Shown here: piece by piece, positions 26,332 through 35,291 of the stretch
Position numbering within the stretch: the first letter of the stretch is position 1
How the letters are laid out: the number at the start of each line of letters is the position of its first letter
Assembly: GCA_963802745.1 (NCBI GenBank)
Contig: CAWDKL010000086.1
Coordinates: 62,001-126,000, forward strand
Reading direction: 5' to 3'
DNA length: 64,000 nt
Origin: JAJPKK01 sp963802745
GTDB taxonomy: Bacteria; Pseudomonadota; Alphaproteobacteria; Rhizobiales; Xanthobacteraceae
Notes under the pieces: generated by a model
What the model was told of the DNA's origin: nothing
What the model saw: only the letters and a program-made list of their open reading frames with translations
The model's database searches: none
Program-made: the position numbers and the translations under genes

Positions 26332-29300
26332 CGCTACGCCTATTCGCGTCGTTATCGTAACCATGGACAGCCACCTGTTCGGGGTGGTGTCCGGCGCCGA
26401 AGATATACTGCGTCGGGAGTTGCCCGGCCTGCGGCTGACGCTGCACAGCGCCGACGTTTGGGGCGCGGACGCAGCCGCGCTCGAACGTTGCAAAGACGAC
26501 ATCGCGAACGCCGATATCGTGATCGCGGCCATGCTGTTTCTCGACGACCACATCCGCGACGTGCTGCCCGCGCTTGCGGCGCGGCGGGACCGCTGCGACG
26601 CCATGGTATGCTGCCTGTCGGCCGCGGAGGTTGTGCGTCTCACGCGGATCGGCAAGTTCAACATGAGCACGGAGGCGATTGGCGCCATCGCGTGGCTCAA
26701 GCGGTTGCGCGGCAAGCGCGAGGGCAGCGGATCGAGCGGCCACGGCCAGATGAAGATGCTGCGGCAGCTGCCGCGGCTGCTGCGGTTCATTCCGGGCACT
26801 GCCCAGGACGTTCGTTGCTATTTCCTGACCCTGCAATATTGGCTGTCGGGTTCGACCGACAACATTGCGAATATGACGCGTCTGTTGATCGGAAAATATG
26901 CCGACGGCCCCCGGCGCGGATTGCGCAGCGTCGTGAAGGCTAAAGCGCCGATCGTATATCCGGATGTGGGGCTTTATCATCCGCGGCTCAAACAGCCGAT
27001 TGTGGAGCGCCTGGATCAGCTTCCCTCCTCCGGACCGGGAACGTGCGGAACCGTCGGGCTGCTACTGATGCGCTCCTATCTGCTGGCAGACAACAGCCGG
27101 CATTACGATGGTGTTATCGCCGCCCTCGAGGCGCGCGGTCTTCGCGTTGTGCCCGCATTTGCCAGCGGTCTCGATTCGCGGCCCGCGATCGAAAAATATT
27201 TCTTGCACAACGGCCGCTCGACTATCGATGCGCTGTTGTCGCTGACCGGGTTTTCGCTGGTCGGCGGTCCGGCCTACAATGACGCCAAGGCCGCCGAGGA
27301 CATTTTGGCGACCCTCGATGTTCCCTACCTCTCGGCGCTTCCACTCGAGTTTCAGACGCTCGAGGAATGGCAGTCCTCCGAGCGCGGGCTGACGCCGGTG
27401 GAAAGCACCATCATGGTGGCAATCCCCGAACTCGATGGCGCCACCAGCCCAACCGTTTTTGGCGGCAGATCCACGGCGCCCCAAAATGGCGGTGGAAAGG
27501 GCGGGAGATCGTTCGCGGGTCCGAAAGCGGCCCTGAATATGCAGGTTTGCCAGGAGCGCGCCGAGTCCCTGGCATCGCGTGTCGCCCGTCTGGTCGCCGT
27601 GCGCCGCACGGCGCGCGCCGATCGCAAGGTCGCGATCGTGCTATTCAACTTTCCGCCCAACGCCGGAAACGTCGGCACCGCGGCATTCCTTGCCGTATTC
27701 GAATCGCTCCATCAAACATTGGCGGCGATGAAGGCCGCCGGATATACGGTGGAGGTACCGCCGAGCGTCGATGCTTTACGGGAGCGTATTATCGACGGCA
27801 ATGCGCGCCGCTTCGGCGCCCATGCCAATGTCCATGCCCGGGTTTCGGCAGGCGACCATGTCCGCGATGAAACCTGGCTTGCCGAAATCGAGGCGCAATG
27901 GGGCCCGGCACCGGGGCGTCAACAAAGTGACGGCTCATCGATATTCGTTCTCGGCGAGCGGTTCGGCAATGTGTTCGTCGGCATTCAGCCTGCATTCGGG
28001 TATGAAGGCGACCCGATGCGGCTGCTGTTCGAACGGGGATTTGCCCCGACCCATGCGTTTTCGGCGTTCTATCGCTGGCTGCGGAAAGATTTCGGTGCGC
28101 ATTCCGTCCTGCATTTCGGCACCCACGGTGCGCTCGAATTCATGCCCGGAAAGCAGGTCGGGATGTCGGGCGGCTGCTGGTCGGACCGGCTCATCGGCGA
28201 TTTGCCGAATTTCTATCTCTATGCCTCGAATAATCCGTCCGAGGGCACGATCGCCAAGCGCCGCTCGAACGCCACGCTCATCAGCTATCTGACCCCGCCG
28301 ATCGCCCATGCGGGACTGTATCGCGGGCTCCTCGATCTCAAGGCGTCGATCGACCGGTGGCGCCAGCTCGATCCCAACGCCGGCACCGAGCGGCAGGAGC
28401 TGGCGGTGCTCATCCAGTCTCAGGCTGCGGCCGTTGACCTCGGTGCCGCGGAACCCGTCTGGGGCACGGAAGCGGAAGCGCTGATCGCGGCGCTCGGTCA
28501 GCAGGTTTTGGAGCTCGAATATACGCTGATTCCGCACGGCCTGCATGTGGTCGGCGCGCCGCTTTCAGAGCATGAGCGCGTCGATATGCTGATTGCGGTC
28601 GCGGAGTCGCTCCATGGGGAACGCCCCGCGCGGGAGGCCGTGGAGGCGATCGTACGCGGGGGCGAAGCGGTTTCGCAAGGGACCGACGGCACCAGCAAAA
28701 TGCTGTCGGAACTCGTAACGCTTAACCGGCATCTTGGCCAAGATACCGAGATATCGGCAATCTTGCATGCGCTCGACGGCGGATTCATCCGTCCGGCGCC
28801 GGGGGGCGATTTGTTGCGCACGCCGGCGGTGCTGCCGACCGGCCGCAATCTCCACGGCTTCGATCCGTTCCGTATTCCAAGCGCATTCGCGATCCGCGAC
28901 GGCGCCCGGCAGGCCGCGCGGCTGCTCGATCGGCACATCGCGGAGGGAGAGCCGTTTCCGGACTCCGTCGCCATCGTGCTGTGGGGGACCGATAACCTCA
29001 AGAGCGAGGGCGGCCCGATCGCACAAGCGCTGGCGCTGATCGGTGCGTTGCCGCGGTTCGACAGCTATGGCCGGTTAGCGGGCGCGCAACTCGTTCCGCT
29101 CGCCGAACTCGGGCGCCCCCGCGTCAACGTGGTCATCACCCTATCGGGCATCTTCCGCGATTTGCTGCCTCTGCAGATCAAGCTTTTGGCGGAAGCCTGC
29201 TATCTGGCGGCGGCGGCGGACGAACCGTTGGATAGCAATTTCGTCCGCAAACACACCCTGTCCTATCAGGAACGCCACGGCTGCGACCTGGAAACGGCGG

Positions 29301-30037
29301 CGCTCCGCATCTTCGGTAATGCCGAGGGCGCCTATGGCTCCAATGTCAACAGCATGGTGGAAAACGGCCGCTGGAGCGACGAAAGCGAACTCGGCGAAGT
29401 CTATATGCGGCGCAAAGGTTTTGCCTACGGCCGCAGCGGCCGCGCCCTGCAGAATGTGCCGATGCTGCAAAGCGTGTTGGCGAATGTCGATCTCGCCTAT
29501 CAGAACCTCGACTCGGTCGAACTTGGCGTCACGACGATCAGCCATTATTTCGACTCCCTCGGTGGCATCAGCCGCGCCGTCCAGAAGGCGCGCGGCGGCG
29601 CGCCGGCCTCCGTCTATATCGGAGACCAGACCCGCGGGGAGGGAACGGTGCGCACGCTGTCCGAGCAGGTCGCGCTCGAAACCCGGACGCGTGCGCTGAA
29701 TCCGAAATGGTACGAGGGCATGCTCAAACACGGTTATGAGGGCGTGCGCCAGATCGAAGAACATGTGACCAACACGATGGGGTGGTCGGCGACCACCGGC
29801 CAGGTGGCGCCGTGGGTTTATGCGCAACTGTCCAATACATTTGTGCTCGATCCGCAGATGCGAGAGCGCCTCTCCGCCTTGAATCCGACGGCGTCGGCGA
29901 AAGTCGCGAGCCGGCTGCTGGAAGCTCATGAACGGAACTACTGGTCCCCGGATAGCGCTACGCTTGAGGCGTTGCGCCGCGCCGGCGATGAACTGGAAGA
30001 CCGGCTCGAAGGCGTCGTTGAGGAACAAGCAGCATGA
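26306..30037 (+). CDS. bchH: Magnesium-protoporphyrin IX chelatase large subunit BchH
   Basis: The porphyrin-binding, Mg-inserting subunit, 1243 residues, of usual length. Landmarks include VVIVTMDSHLFGVVSGAEDIL, VLHFGTHGALEFMPGKQVGMSGGCW, NNPSEGTIAKRRSNATLISYLTPP and GAYGSNVNSMVENGRWSDE. It needs BchI and BchD, which are not in the window. It overlaps bchB and is joined to bchL by an ATGA overlap. No frame break in 3.7 kb, which matters when judging the breaks in shorter neighbours. Confidence 0.97.
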   Translation: MQKRISAADATPIRVVIVTMDSHLFGVVSGAEDILRRELPGLRLTLHSADVWGADAAALERCKDDIANADIVIAAMLFLDDHIRDVLPALAARRDRCDAMVCCLSAAEVVRLTRIGKFNMSTEAIGAIAWLKRLRGKREGSGSSGHGQMKMLRQLPRLLRFIPGTAQDVRCYFLTLQYWLSGSTDNIANMTRLLIGKYADGPRRGLRSVVKAKAPIVYPDVGLYHPRLKQPIVERLDQLPSSGPGTCGTVGLLLMRSYLLADNSRHYDGVIAALEARGLRVVPAFASGLDSRPAIEKYFLHNGRSTIDALLSLTGFSLVGGPAYNDAKAAEDILATLDVPYLSALPLEFQTLEEWQSSERGLTPVESTIMVAIPELDGATSPTVFGGRSTAPQNGGGKGGRSFAGPKAALNMQVCQERAESLASRVARLVAVRRTARADRKVAIVLFNFPPNAGNVGTAAFLAVFESLHQTLAAMKAAGYTVEVPPSVDALRERIIDGNARRFGAHANVHARVSAGDHVRDETWLAEIEAQWGPAPGRQQSDGSSIFVLGERFGNVFVGIQPAFGYEGDPMRLLFERGFAPTHAFSAFYRWLRKDFGAHSVLHFGTHGALEFMPGKQVGMSGGCWSDRLIGDLPNFYLYASNNPSEGTIAKRRSNATLISYLTPPIAHAGLYRGLLDLKASIDRWRQLDPNAGTERQELAVLIQSQAAAVDLGAAEPVWGTEAEALIAALGQQVLELEYTLIPHGLHVVGAPLSEHERVDMLIAVAESLHGERPAREAVEAIVRGGEAVSQGTDGTSKMLSELVTLNRHLGQDTEISAILHALDGGFIRPAPGGDLLRTPAVLPTGRNLHGFDPFRIPSAFAIRDGARQAARLLDRHIAEGEPFPDSVAIVLWGTDNLKSEGGPIAQALALIGALPRFDSYGRLAGAQLVPLAELGRPRVNVVITLSGIFRDLLPLQIKLLAEACYLAAAADEPLDSNFVRKHTLSYQERHGCDLETAALRIFGNAEGAYGSNVNSMVENGRWSDESELGEVYMRRKGFAYGRSGRALQNVPMLQSVLANVDLAYQNLDSVELGVTTISHYFDSLGGISRAVQKARGGAPASVYIGDQTRGEGTVRTLSEQVALETRTRALNPKWYEGMLKHGYEGVRQIEEHVTNTMGWSATTGQVAPWVYAQLSNTFVLDPQMRERLSALNPTASAKVASRLLEAHERNYWSPDSATLEALRRAGDELEDRLEGVVEEQAA

Positions 30038-30942
30038 CAATCGTGACCCGGCCACAACTGCTCAACGCGCGACCGGTGCCGCCCGATGGTGCGGGTAGCG
30101 TGCAGGTGCATCTCGATCCCGATCTCAAGATCGATACCGCCAAGGTATTTTCCGTCTACGGTAAGGGTGGCATCGGCAAGAGCACGACGTCGTCGAACTT
30201 GTCCGTCGCATTCTCCAAGCTCGGCAAGCGCGTGCTGCAGATCGGCTGCGATCCCAAGCACAACTCGACCTTCACGCTGACCAAAAAGCTGGTGCCGACC
30301 GTCATCGATGTACTCGAATCGGTGAACTTCCATCCCGAGGAACTGCGCGTCGAAGACTTCGTCTACCAGGGCTATGGCGGGGTGATGTGTGTCGAAGCCG
30401 GCGGCCCGCCGGCCGGTACCGGCTGCGGCGGATACGTGGTCGGCCAGACCGTCAAGCTCTTGAAGGAGCACCACCTTCTGGAAGACACCGACGTCGTGAT
30501 TTTCGACGTTCTGGGCGATGTGGTTTGCGGCGGCTTTGCCTCGCCGCTTCAGCATGCCCAGCGGGCACTGATCGTCGCCGCCAACGATTTCGATTCTATT
30601 TTCGCGATGAACCGGATCGTGGCCGCGATCCAGGCCAAGGCGCGGAATTATCCGGTCCGCCTCGGCGGCGTCATCGCCAACCGCAGTACGCAAACCGATC
30701 AGATCGACAAGTTCAATGCCGTCGTCGGTCTCAAGACCATCGCGCGGCTTCCCGATCTCGATGTCATCCGCCGCAGCCGGCTCAAGAAGATGACCTTGTT
30801 CGAGATGGAATCCTCGCCCGAAGTCGAGGCGGTCCAGCAGGAATATCTCAAACTCGCAGCGACGCTGTGGGCCGGGACGGACCCGTTGCCGGTGGCGCCG
30901 ATGAAGGATCGGGATATCTTCGATTTATTGGGGTTCGATTGA
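30034..30942 (+). CDS. bchL: Light-independent protochlorophyllide reductase iron protein BchL
   Basis: NifH-like ATPase of the BchLNB enzyme, 302 residues. The P-loop YGKGGIGKSTTSSNL is near residue 45; cysteines in GTGCGGYVVG and VLGDVVCGGFASPL bind the shared 4Fe-4S cluster. The N-terminal region before the P-loop is typical of BchL. It overlaps the bchH stop (ATGA) and its own stop overlaps bchM (TGATG). Confidence 0.97.
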   Translation: MTIVTRPQLLNARPVPPDGAGSVQVHLDPDLKIDTAKVFSVYGKGGIGKSTTSSNLSVAFSKLGKRVLQIGCDPKHNSTFTLTKKLVPTVIDVLESVNFHPEELRVEDFVYQGYGGVMCVEAGGPPAGTGCGGYVVGQTVKLLKEHHLLEDTDVVIFDVLGDVVCGGFASPLQHAQRALIVAANDFDSIFAMNRIVAAIQAKARNYPVRLGGVIANRSTQTDQIDKFNAVVGLKTIARLPDLDVIRRSRLKKMTLFEMESSPEVEAVQQEYLKLAATLWAGTDPLPVAPMKDRDIFDLLGFD

Positions 30943-31643
30943 TGCCGACCGTTTCCTTTTCAGAGCGTCGCGCCCAGCTCGAAACCTACTTCGACCGCAC
31001 GGCTGTCGAGGCGTGGTCGCGGCTCACCTCGAATGCACCGCTGGGACGTATTCGTACCACCGTGCGCGCCGGCCGCGACGAGATGCGCGGCACCTTGCTC
31101 GGATGGCTTCCCGACGACATGCGCGGGATGCGGCTGCTTGATGCCGGCTGTGGAACCGGGATGCTGGCGATCGAGGCGGCGCGCCGGGGCGCGCACGTGC
31201 TGGCGATCGATCTGTCCGCAACCCTCGTCGAACTCGCCGAGGAGCGCATGCCGGCCGATATCGGGCCCGGCCGCGTGGATTTCCATGTCGGCGACATGCT
31301 GGCGCCGTCGCTCGGCCACTTCGATTATGTGGTCGCGATGGACTCGCTCATCCACTACCGGCCGCAGGATGTGGTCCGTGCGCTGTCGCAGCTGGCGACG
31401 CGAACCCGGCGTGGTGTTCTGTTCACCTTTGCGCCGCGTACCCCGGCCTTGGCGGTCATGCACGCCGTCGGCCGTGTCTTCCCGCGCGGCGACCGTGCCC
31501 CCGCCATCGAACCTGTTGCGGAGGAGCGATTGCAGGATCTGATCGCCAAGGACGCTGAGCTGAGCGTTTGGCGCCTGCGGCGCACCCGCCGGGTTGCCAT
31601 CGGATTCTACACCTCCCAAGCCCTTGAACTCGTCTGCGCATGA
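30942..31643 (+). CDS. bchM: Magnesium protoporphyrin IX methyltransferase BchM
   Basis: SAM-dependent O-methyltransferase acting on the C13 propionate of Mg-protoporphyrin, right after chelation. SAM motif LLDAGCGTGMLAIEAARRGA, then FHVGDMLAPSLGHFDYVVAMDSLIHY. 233 residues. ATG 30942 overlaps the bchL stop by one base and the stop overlaps lhaA by 4 bp, so it is translationally coupled on both sides. Confidence 0.96.
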   Translation: MPTVSFSERRAQLETYFDRTAVEAWSRLTSNAPLGRIRTTVRAGRDEMRGTLLGWLPDDMRGMRLLDAGCGTGMLAIEAARRGAHVLAIDLSATLVELAEERMPADIGPGRVDFHVGDMLAPSLGHFDYVVAMDSLIHYRPQDVVRALSQLATRTRRGVLFTFAPRTPALAVMHAVGRVFPRGDRAPAIEPVAEERLQDLIAKDAELSVWRLRRTRRVAIGFYTSQALELVCA

Positions 31644-33073
31644 AACGTCTCAACGATACGCTCGCCAAAGGTTGGCAGCTGCTCGGCCCGCGGTTTCTGC
31701 CGTTCGCGGATGTGGCGACCGCGGAGCTGCCGCTGGGAAGGCTGTTGCGGCTGTCGCTGTTTCAGGTGTCGGTCGGCATGGCGATCGTCCTGCTCAACGG
31801 CACGCTGAACCGCGTGATGATCGTCGAACTCGGCGTACCAAGCTGGCTGGTCGCCCTGATGGTGTCGTTGCCGCTGGTATTCGCCCCGTTCCGTGCCTTG
31901 ATCGGGTTTCGATCGGACCGGCATCGCTCGGCATTGGGCTGGCGCCGGGTGCCGTACATCTGGATGGGCACGCTGCTGCAATTCGGCGGCTTGGCGATTA
32001 TGCCCTTTGCCCTGATCGTGTTGTCCGGCGACAGCAATGGTCCGGAGTATATCGGCGAACTTGGCGCCGCCCTGGCCTTTCTGTTGGTCGGGGCGGGCTT
32101 GCACACGGCGCAGACGGCGGGTCTCGCGCTGGCGACCGATCTCGCGCCGGAGCCGTCCCGGCCACGCGTCGTCGCCTTTCTGTATGTGATGCTGCTCGCC
32201 GGTATCGTGGCCAGTGCGCTGGTATTCGGCATTGCGCTGGCGGAATTCAGCGAAGTGCGGCTCATTCAAGTCATTCAAGGCGCGGCTTTGCTGACCATGA
32301 TCTTCAACACCGTGGCGCTTTGGAAGCAGGAAGCGCGTCGTCCGGGCGGGTCGATCGACGAAACCGAAGCGGTGAGTTTCAGGGAGGCTTGGGAAGCGTT
32401 TCGGGCGGCGGGTCTATCGCGGCGCGCGCTGATCGTGGTCGGTGTCGGCACTGCATCCTTTAGCATGCAGGATATTCTGCTGGAGCCCTATGGGGGTGAA
32501 ATTCTGCGTCTGACGGTTGGCGAGACGACCGCGCTGACGGCGATGCTGGCCGGAGGAACCTTGATGGGACTTGCACTCGCGGCGCGATGGCTCGGAAAGG
32601 GGATGGATCATTACCGGCTCGCGGCAGTCGGAGTTATTGCCGGCATCGCAGCCTTTTCGGCGGTGCTGTTTGCTGCCCCGTTTGATAGCGTTCCCCTGTT
32701 TCGTATCGGCGTGGTTCTGATCGGCTTCGGAGGCGGACTGTTCGCGGTTGGCACCATGACCGCCGCGATGACCCTTGCGGGCGAGGGGCATAGCGGATTG
32801 GCACTCGGCGCTTGGGGTGCGGTGCAAGCCTCGGCGGCGGGTGCCGCGATCGCGCTCGGTGGTGCGATCCGGGATCTGGTGTCCGATTTTGCGATCCGCG
32901 GTGCACTGGGATCCACCCTGGCCGTCCCATCGACCGGGTACGGCTTTGTCTACACCATCGAAATCGTTTCGCTGTTCATCACGCTGGCCGCGATCGGCCC
33001 CCTTGTGAAGACAACTCCGACGTTGAAATTGGCATCGGTTACCCGGTTCGGGCTCGCCGAGTTCCCCGGGTGA
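31640..33073 (+). CDS. lhaA: LH1 assembly protein LhaA (PucC family)
   Basis: A 477-residue polytopic membrane protein of the PucC/LhaA family, about 12 helices, needed for LH1 assembly and possibly bacteriochlorophyll delivery. Landmarks: LGPRFLPFADVATAELPLGRLLRLSLFQVSVGMA, NRVMIVELGVPSWLVALMVSLP, LIGFRSD and QDILLEPYGGEIL. The position between bchM and puhA is the standard one for lhaA, separating it from pucC at 49739, which is close in sequence. It starts by an ATGA overlap with bchM. Confidence 0.94.
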   Translation: MKRLNDTLAKGWQLLGPRFLPFADVATAELPLGRLLRLSLFQVSVGMAIVLLNGTLNRVMIVELGVPSWLVALMVSLPLVFAPFRALIGFRSDRHRSALGWRRVPYIWMGTLLQFGGLAIMPFALIVLSGDSNGPEYIGELGAALAFLLVGAGLHTAQTAGLALATDLAPEPSRPRVVAFLYVMLLAGIVASALVFGIALAEFSEVRLIQVIQGAALLTMIFNTVALWKQEARRPGGSIDETEAVSFREAWEAFRAAGLSRRALIVVGVGTASFSMQDILLEPYGGEILRLTVGETTALTAMLAGGTLMGLALAARWLGKGMDHYRLAAVGVIAGIAAFSAVLFAAPFDSVPLFRIGVVLIGFGGGLFAVGTMTAAMTLAGEGHSGLALGAWGAVQASAAGAAIALGGAIRDLVSDFAIRGALGSTLAVPSTGYGFVYTIEIVSLFITLAAIGPLVKTTPTLKLASVTRFGLAEFPG

Positions 33074-33096
33074 CCGGGTTTAAGATGGAGGCTGCC

Positions 33097-33871
33097 ATGC
33101 AAGCAGGTCAAATCACCGGTTACATAGATGTGGCGCAGGTCACGCTCTATGCTTTCTGGGTATTTTTCGCTTTGCTGATCATCTATCTGCGGCAGGAGGA
33201 CAAGCGTGAGGGCTATCCGCTTGAGACGGAGCGTCCGGAACGGGTGCCCGTTCAGGGCTTTCCCATGATGCCGAGTCCGAAGACCTTTCGTCTTGCCCAC
33301 GGCGGTTCGGTGACGGTTCCGCGAGCACCGGACAGCCGTCCGATCGCCTTGGCGCCCGTGGCGCCGTGGCCCGGCTCTGCGCTCGCACCCACCGGAAATC
33401 CGCTCCTGGATGGCGTTGGCCCGGCATCCTACGCGGAACGCGCCGATGTGCCGGATCTGACCGTTGAACGGGCTGCCGGCGATCGTGCCGATGCGGGTTG
33501 CAACCGAATTTTCGGTTGACAAGGAGGATTCCGATCCGCGCGGCATGGCGGTTATCGCTGCCGACCGGGTACGGGCCGGAACGGTGGTGGATGTCTGGGT
33601 TGATCGCACCGAGCCGCAGATTCGCTATCTTGAGGTTGAGGTCGGTGCGGACGCTGGAGCCAAGCGCGTCTTGGTGCCGGCGCTCATGGTGGACATCGAT
33701 GGGCGCCGTCGCCAGGTCAAGGTAGACGCCATCTTCTCCCGCCAATTCGCCGATATTCCGGCGCTCGCCAATCCGACGCAGGTGACCAAGCTCGAAGAGG
33801 ATCGCATCACGGGATATTTCGCCGGCGGAACCCTTTACGCGTCACCGGACCGAGCGGAGCCTTTGCTGTGA
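33097..33871 (+). CDS. puhA: Reaction-centre H subunit PuhA (apparent +1 frameshift)
   Basis: The single-helix H subunit that caps the L/M core. The N-terminus MQAGQITGYIDVAQVTLYAF plus the helix and LRQEDKREGYPLETE are in one frame; from about 33469 the rest (LPAIVPMRVATEFSVDKEDS, DPRGMAVIAADRV, RYLEVEV) is in the +1 frame to 33871. The join is narrow: DLTVE then GLPAIVPMR, one extra base at the in-frame GAA-C (33466-33469). ATG 33097 is preferred over 33085 because GGAGG lies 5 bp before it. Repaired length is 257 residues, normal. Read literally, the reaction centre would lack the H-subunit cytoplasmic domain, which would be incompatible with photosynthetic growth. Confidence 0.9.
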
Positions 33872-34521
33872 GCGAGTTCGAGACCGAATACGCCCCAGGC
33901 CTGCCGGAGCGTCTTCCGGAGGGCGAGCGCATGCTGTGGCAAGGTAAACCGCAGGCCTTATCGCTTGCCCTTCACGCGTACCATATCCGCGAGGTCTTAG
34001 CCTATTTCATAATCCTCGCGATATGGCGCGCCGGCAGCGAATACGCGGCGGTCGGGAGTGTTTTCAGCAGCGCTATGGCCGTGGTTTGGCTGGCGGCCAT
34101 CGCGCTCATTGCTTGCGGTGTGCTCTTCGTGCTGGCGTGGTCTTCGGCGCGCACGACGATTTACACGATTACGAGCCGGCGGGTGATCATGCGATTTGGC
34201 ATCGCACTGCCGATGACGCTGAACATACCGTTCTGCCGTGTCGATGCGGCGGCAGTTTCGCTAAGGAACGACGGAACGGGGGATATCCCGCTTCGGCTCG
34301 CCGGGACCGACCACATCGCGTATGCGGTGTTGTGGCCGCATGCGCGGCCGTGGCGGATCAATCGTCCGGAACCGATGTTGCGGGCTGTTGCGGATGCCGA
34401 GCACGTCGCCCGCATTTTGTCGAGCGCCATGATGGCGGCCACGCAGCCGGGTGAGGCTATTGTCGATCACCCAGAAACGATTTCGCGCGCCCCGCAACCG
34501 CTGGCGCCGGCAATGGGATGA
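33868..34521 (+). CDS. puhB: Reaction-centre assembly protein PuhB
   Basis: A 217-residue protein with membrane segments at about residues 35-55, 65-100 and a PH-like domain (IYTITSRRVIMRFGIALPMTLNIPF). PuhB helps assemble the reaction centre and follows puhA in purple bacteria. It begins EYAPGLPERLPEGERMLWQG, a conserved start. GTG 33868 overlaps the puhA stop, and the stop overlaps puhC (ATGAG). Confidence 0.92.
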   Translation: MSEFETEYAPGLPERLPEGERMLWQGKPQALSLALHAYHIREVLAYFIILAIWRAGSEYAAVGSVFSSAMAVVWLAAIALIACGVLFVLAWSSARTTIYTITSRRVIMRFGIALPMTLNIPFCRVDAAAVSLRNDGTGDIPLRLAGTDHIAYAVLWPHARPWRINRPEPMLRAVADAEHVARILSSAMMAATQPGEAIVDHPETISRAPQPLAPAMG

Positions 34522-34994
34522 GGGAGGCGGCGGTGCAAACCAAATCGACTGTCGCGCAGTTTCCGCGGGGAGCGCTCATTGGGGCGGCAGCCCTCATCAC
34601 TTTTAGTCTTGTGACGGCCGCGGTGGGTAGGCTCACGCAGCAAGGCGCCGGTGAATGGCCGGCAGGTCAGCCGGTGGCGAGCAGCGAACTGCGCTTCACG
34701 GATCGCGGCGACGGTGCCGTGGTGATAGCCGACGCCGGATCCGGCCAGGTCGTGGATGTGATCGCGCCGGGAACCAACGGATTTTTGCGTAGCGTGCTGC
34801 GCGGCTTGGCACGGGAACGCAAGCGAGAGGATATTGGGGAACAGGTTCCGTTTCGGCTGACCCGGTGGGCCGACAATCGGCTGTTGCTTGACGACGAAGC
34901 CACCGGACGTCGCATCGATCTTGGCGCGTTCGGCCCCACCAATGCGGAGGCATTCGGCCGGGTGCTGGATCATGCGAGGAGTGCCATCCCATGA
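34518..34994 (+). CDS. puhC: Photosynthetic complex assembly protein PuhC
   Basis: A 158-residue protein with one N-terminal membrane helix (about residues 16-36) and a periplasmic domain: LRFTDRGDGAVVIADAGSGQ, then IAPGTNGFLRSVLRGLARER, the family signature. PuhC supports LH1/reaction-centre assembly. It is coupled on both sides by ATGA overlaps: start with puhB, stop with the next orf at 34991. Confidence 0.92.
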   Translation: MREAAVQTKSTVAQFPRGALIGAAALITFSLVTAAVGRLTQQGAGEWPAGQPVASSELRFTDRGDGAVVIADAGSGQVVDVIAPGTNGFLRSVLRGLARERKREDIGEQVPFRLTRWADNRLLLDDEATGRRIDLGAFGPTNAEAFGRVLDHARSAIP

Positions 34995-35291
34995 ATATGG
35001 AATGGATTTCGGGCCGAACCTTCGAAGTGCCGTGCACGATCGAGATCGAGCACACGGCCGCAAGCCTGCATGCCTATGTGGAGCTTGAGGGTGTTGAACA
35101 TCCGGCCGGGCGATGAGGTGCGCGTGCACGACGCTCCTGCCGCCGTGCCGTTCGGAGAGCGCATCGTTCAGCGCGGACGTGCGACCGTAGTACGCGCCGG
35201 GGTATTGTCGCGGGCGATGGCGCATGTGCGCGGCTATCTTGAGCTCACGGAGCTTTACGAAGTTGGATTCTCTGACGGGAGAGCATCATGA
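34991..35291 (+). CDS. Small conserved protein between puhC and acsF (apparent +1 frameshift)
   Basis: About 99 residues when repaired. The first frame gives MNMEWISGRTFEVPCTIEIE to YVELEGVE and then reaches a stop at 35114. The +1 frame continues IRPGDEVRVHDAPAAVPFGE and ends ELTELYEVGFSDGRAS at 35291. The pieces match the small puhC-acsF orf of other clusters, which has GxIxPGDEVxVHGAP at this point; the join is at the in-frame GAA-C (35096-35099). Its function is unknown to me. The start overlaps puhC and the stop overlaps acsF (both ATGA), so the gene borders are well defined on either side of the break. Confidence 0.8.

Noticed and set aside
33466..35099. Programmed quadruplet decoding of GAAC as the general rule in this organism
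   Set aside because: In-frame GAA followed by C is read normally in many intact genes (for example pucC, lhaA, bchC), and one break has GAAC out of phase.
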